From Cognatilysobacter segetis (lineage in GTDB: Bacteria > Pseudomonadota > Gammaproteobacteria > Xanthomonadales > Xanthomonadaceae): 48,856 bases of DNA. The position numbers and the translations under genes were made by a program. Location: contig NZ_SMRQ01000020.1 in the NCBI RefSeq assembly GCF_004359965.1, forward strand, positions 1-48,856, given 5' to 3'. The notes under the pieces were generated by a model. The model had not been told where the DNA came from, did not search any database, and saw nothing but the letters and a program-made list of their open reading frames with translations. Shown here piece by piece: positions 45,896-48,856 of this stretch; within the stretch, counting starts at the first letter, position 1, and each line of letters starts with the position of its first letter.

Positions 45896-45972
45896 GGCTA
45901 TGTAGCTCAGCCGGTTAGAGCACAGCACTCATAATGCTGGGGTCGGTGGTTCGAGTCCACCCATAGCCACCA
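45896..45972 (+). tRNA. tRNA-Met (CAT), elongator
   Basis: 77 nt with encoded CCA. The acceptor stem GGCTATG/CATAGCC is perfect. The anticodon stem CAGCA/TGCTG has loop CTCATAA, anticodon CAT at 45930-45932. T arm GGTGG-TTCGAGT-CCACC. The overall sequence resembles E. coli elongator tRNA-Met (GGCTACGTAGCTCAG) more than tRNA-Ile2 or initiator tRNA, whose first pair is mismatched. Confidence 0.96.
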
Positions 45973-46008
45973 GTGTCCATGCGGACCGGCAACGATGCCG
46001 GCGCGAAG

Positions 46009-46035
46009 AAAAACCCCGCCGTCGGCGGGGTTTTT
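46009..46035 (+). terminator. Rho-independent terminator of tRNA-Met
   Basis: Perfect 12-bp stem AAAAACCCCGCC / GGCGGGGTTTTT with a 3-nt loop. T after and A before make it bidirectional; it also faces the convergent M48 gene. Confidence 0.92.
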
Positions 46036-46096
46036 GCGTTCCAGGGCGCTGCCACGACACCGCGCACGGCCTGCCGGCCGCTGCGGCGCGCCGCGT

Positions 46097-47944
46097 TCAG
46101 CGCACGAACGTCGGCTCGCCCGCCGCTGCGCGCACGCGCCGGGCGACCTTGCGCTGGTGCGGGGCGGTGATGACGATCAGCGAACCCGGCAGGTCGAGCG
46201 CATCCACGATCCGCTTGAGGTTGCCCTGCTCGGCGAACACGAAGCCGCGCCAGGCGATCAGCACGACGAAGTGCGGCGGTTCGCTCGCGTCGTCGGTGAC
46301 GTGCTTGCGCACGACCCACGCCCGCTTGACGGTATCGAGGGCGCGCATCTGCCGCGCGAAGGTGTCGAGTTGCGCGGCGTCGAGCCCGTGCGGCGCATAC
46401 ACGTCGCGGACGGTGACGCGGCCGCGCTCGCGCACGGACGCGGCGCGCGCAGCGTGCAATGCCTCCACCGCGTCGACCGCCGCCTGCTGGCCGTCGGCGT
46501 CGCCAAGCGCCGCGAAGTGGCGCGAGAGCACCGCGGCCCCCACCTCGACGGCGTCGGGATCGAGCGCCATCGCCGCGCGGACGTGATCGACACCCGCGGC
46601 GTCACCGCGATCGAGCAGCAGCACGCCCAGCCGGAACCGCGAGTAGGCGTCGTCCGGGGCGGCGGCCACGGCCTGCGCGAACAGCGGGACGGCGTCGGTA
46701 TCGGGACGCAGGTCGTCGACCAGCCGGGCGTACTCGCAGAGCCCGTCGGCATCGCGCTCCGCGAGCGCCTCGAGCGCCGCGAGCCGGGTAATGCCCGCGT
46801 GGTGCTCGCGATGGTTCGACTGCCAGGCCTGCTCGACGCTGTCGTGCCACTCCTGGCTCAAACGCGCCTCCAGTTCGGCGGCCAAGGGGCCCAGCAGCGC
46901 ATCCGCGGCCGACTCCGGTGGCTCGTCGAACGACGCGGCCTCGACGCCCAGTGCCGCGAGGCGCTGCGCCAGGCTGGGATGCGTGTCGTCGTGGCCCGCG
47001 TCGACGGCGAGCGCCGCGGCGAGGCGGTCGGCGTCGTGCGCGGTCGCGCGTCGCAGCTGCGCGCCCATGTCGCGGTAAAGCCGTGCGGGCGGCGCCGGCA
47101 GCTCGTGATTCATCGCGCGCACCGACGGCCAGAAGTCGCGATCGAGCCGCTCGCTCCCCAGGTGCACGCGCACCAGCGCGGCGCCGGTGGTGGACGCGCC
47201 GAGCACGCGCGCGGCGGCGGCGTCGGCCTGGTACTCGTTCGCCCGCGCCAGCGTGAAGCTGTACGCGTTGAAGAACGGCGCGTACCAGTTGAAGAACCTG
47301 CGGTAGATGCGCGTCAGCGACGAACCGCTCTGGTCGAGCGCCCACAGCACGCGGTACCAGCTCACGCGCACGCGGTAGATCCATCCCGCGAACCGGCTGT
47401 GGCGGCCGCCGAAATGCCCGAGTTCATGGGCGATGACGGCCAGCATCTGCTCGCGGCTCAGCAACTGCAGCAGCGGCAGGCCGAGCACGAGGTAATGCGT
47501 GTAGCCCAGCAGCCCGGACGCGCGCGGCACGCTGGCCGCGGCCGCGTTGAGGTCGGCGTCGATGAGGATCGCGGCGAGTTTCGGCGCACCCGTCTCGCGC
47601 CGCAGGCGCTCGACTTCCGCGAACAACCCGGGGGCTTCGTCCGGCCGGAGCCGATACCCGTCCGGCGGATCGAAGCGCACCCACAGCGCCTTGAGCAGGA
47701 ACCAGCCGAACGCCACCGGCACCCAGACGATCTTGACCAGCTTCAGCAGCAGGATCGGACTGATCAGGGCGAGGCCGACCACCAGGCCCGCGGACATGCC
47801 GATGGCCAGCAGCGCGGAGCCGCCGAGCACGGCGAATCCGAAGCAGGCCAGCACGGCGAGCTTGAACCGGTAGAGCGTCGGCGCTTCGCGCGACTGGCGT
47901 TCGAGGCGCTCGACGAGCGCCCCATAGGCTGCGGCTGACTGCAT
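46097..47944 (-). CDS. M48 family membrane metalloprotease
   Basis: Protein of 615 aa. N-terminal membrane segments (about 28-65 and 70-90) are followed by the M48 zinc site HELGH (173-177) in AVIAHELGHFGGRH and the third ligand E in ANEYQADAAAA. The C-terminal half (about 390-520) shows TPR-like helical repeats (DAYSRFRLGVLLLDRGDAAGVDHVRAA). This is the layout of large M48 proteins that may police membrane or periplasmic proteins. The ATG at 47944 has AGGGGATT upstream; the frame to 48319 before it is not conserved in character. Confidence 0.9.
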   Translation of the reverse strand: MQSAAAYGALVERLERQSREAPTLYRFKLAVLACFGFAVLGGSALLAIGMSAGLVVGLALISPILLLKLVKIVWVPVAFGWFLLKALWVRFDPPDGYRLRPDEAPGLFAEVERLRRETGAPKLAAILIDADLNAAAASVPRASGLLGYTHYLVLGLPLLQLLSREQMLAVIAHELGHFGGRHSRFAGWIYRVRVSWYRVLWALDQSGSSLTRIYRRFFNWYAPFFNAYSFTLARANEYQADAAAARVLGASTTGAALVRVHLGSERLDRDFWPSVRAMNHELPAPPARLYRDMGAQLRRATAHDADRLAAALAVDAGHDDTHPSLAQRLAALGVEAASFDEPPESAADALLGPLAAELEARLSQEWHDSVEQAWQSNHREHHAGITRLAALEALAERDADGLCEYARLVDDLRPDTDAVPLFAQAVAAAPDDAYSRFRLGVLLLDRGDAAGVDHVRAAMALDPDAVEVGAAVLSRHFAALGDADGQQAAVDAVEALHAARAASVRERGRVTVRDVYAPHGLDAAQLDTFARQMRALDTVKRAWVVRKHVTDDASEPPHFVVLIAWRGFVFAEQGNLKRIVDALDLPGSLIVITAPHQRKVARRVRAAAGEPTFVR

Positions 47945-48309
47945 GACGAATCCCCTGTTCCCCGGTGTATGGAAACGCAGGGCCGGAACGCCCGCAAGCC
48001 GCGTCGCGAGACGTGGGTGAACCGGTTCAATATCCGGGGCCGTGGGCGCGGATCGGCGCCTCGAACGCGCGTGTCGCGCCCAAGGGCCATCGGCTGCCGC
48101 CTCGATGCGTCGTGGAACATTCGCAGCCTTCCGGACGTCGCGATGTCCTGCGCGGCGGCGGCATCGCGCCGGGCGCCGCACGGACCGCGACGTCATCGTG
48201 CGCATCCATCCGTGCGCGAGCGCACGAACATCGGCATCGAACGGCGACCGCCCTTCCCTCGCCGCCGCGCGATCTGCACGATAGCGTCCGGGTCCGATGC
48301 AGGTTCGCC
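47945..48309. other. Intergenic region between M48 and dipeptidase genes
   Basis: 365 bp between divergent genes. Nothing but overlapping high-GC shadow frames is seen; no clear promoter, repeat or RNA structure stands out. Confidence 0.4.
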
Positions 48310-48856
48310 ATGCCGACACTCGTTTCCGCCACGAACATGCACGTCGGCGCGCCGCGCGTTTCCCGCACGGCGCTCGCGCTGGCCGGCCTGACCCTACTGC
48401 TGTCGGGCTGCGCGGCGTCGACGCCCACCGCGGGCGCGCCGCTGGTCGACGCAGGCCGCGCGATCCCGGCGCTGCAGCTCGACATCCGCTACGCCGGCCG
48501 CGACAACTTCGTCGGTGCGCCGGTGCGCGGCTACGAGGCGCCCAAGTGCCTGCTGCTACGCCCCGCCGCCGACGCGCTGGCGCAGGTGGCCCACGATCTC
48601 GCGCAGGACGGCTACGTGCTCCACGTGTTCGACTGCTACCGCCCGCAGCGCGCGGTACGGCATTTCGTGGAATGGGCGCACGGGTCGGACGACCCTCGCA
48701 GCAAGCGGGCGCACTATCCGGACGTCGACAAATCCACGCTTCTGGGCAGCTACATCGCCGAGACCTCGGGCCACAGCCGCGGCCTCACGCTCGACCTCAC
48801 GCTGGCGCGGTGCGATGCCGGCCGCTGCCTGCCGATCGACATGGGCACGCCCTTCG
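48310..48856 (+). CDS. VanX/DdpX-like D-Ala-D-Ala dipeptidase lipoprotein, 3'-truncated
   Basis: The frame is open to the right edge (182 codons). The N-terminus is a lipoprotein signal with lipobox LSGC (C34), so it is anchored to a membrane. The M15D family parts are clear: LQLDIRYAGRDNFVG, GYEAPKCLLLRPAADALAQV, FDCYRPQRAVRHFVEWA and the zinc motif SGHSRGLTLDLTL with its H and D ligands. Such enzymes cut D-alanyl-D-alanine for cell-wall recycling. The chromosomal setting argues for a housekeeping DdpX/PcgL-like role, not vancomycin resistance. An ATG at 48337 is an alternative start. The C-terminal zinc histidine lies beyond the window. Confidence 0.9.
   Translation, partial: MPTLVSATNMHVGAPRVSRTALALAGLTLLLSGCAASTPTAGAPLVDAGRAIPALQLDIRYAGRDNFVGAPVRGYEAPKCLLLRPAADALAQVAHDLAQDGYVLHVFDCYRPQRAVRHFVEWAHGSDDPRSKRAHYPDVDKSTLLGSYIAETSGHSRGLTLDLTLARCDAGRCLPIDMGTPF

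Noticed and set aside
46036-46096. Second tRNA or small RNA after tRNA-Met
   Set aside because: The short stretch after the terminator has no cloverleaf and leads straight into the end of the M48 gene.

Overview
The window is very GC-rich and reads as chromosome from a gammaproteobacterium of the Xanthomonadaceae (Lysobacter/Luteimonas/Xanthomonas type). The best evidence is the housekeeping order aroQ-accB-accC-prmA-DUF3426-fis-purH-purD, together with erpA-nudC, bfd-bfr and a short-named rppH. No sequence search was possible, so the genus is an inference. Both ends cut genes: a DsbD-like reductase on the left and a VanX/DdpX-like dipeptidase lipoprotein on the right.

Region by region. 1-1852: periplasmic thiol-redox pair (DsbD-like, TlpA-like). 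1948-10396: core block for shikimate, fatty acid and purine synthesis, L11 methylation and Fis, with one unrecognised secreted protein between purH and purD. 10412-17857: two related orphan sensor kinases (one soluble PAS kinase, one CHASE hybrid kinase) around small unknown ORFs and a secreted M28 peptidase. 17897-19171: DUF445 membrane protein.

19328-29525 is an accessory, mosaic defence island on the minus strand: hsdM, hsdS and fic overlap end to end. After a 266-bp gap comes hsdR, then a YgjP-type metallopeptidase, a GIY-YIG/DUF4357 nuclease and a trypsin-like protease. Inside the gap, on the opposite strand and convergent with fic, lies a 54-codon ORF that could be the Fic antitoxin. 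The protease gene sits between two 22-bp near-identical palindromic direct repeats. hsdS and the last genes are visibly AT-richer than the flanks. This is the most likely place for a new system.

29872-36739: NTF2-like secreted protein, a helical hypothetical protein, a secreted subtilase, a DinG-type helicase and a small heme-copper-oxidase-like membrane protein. A decayed copy of the 3' end of that last gene lies on the other side of dinG. 36896-43630: PAS-GGDEF-EAL protein, an LplT-PlsC fusion, CD225 and DUF2752 membrane proteins, nudC, erpA and DUF6776. 43725-48856: DUF4126 protein, the bfd-bfr iron-storage pair under a Fur-like box (bfd is frameshifted as written), rppH, elongator tRNA-Met with a good promoter and terminator, an M48 peptidase and the partial dipeptidase.

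No rRNA, CRISPR array, transposase or phage structural gene was seen.
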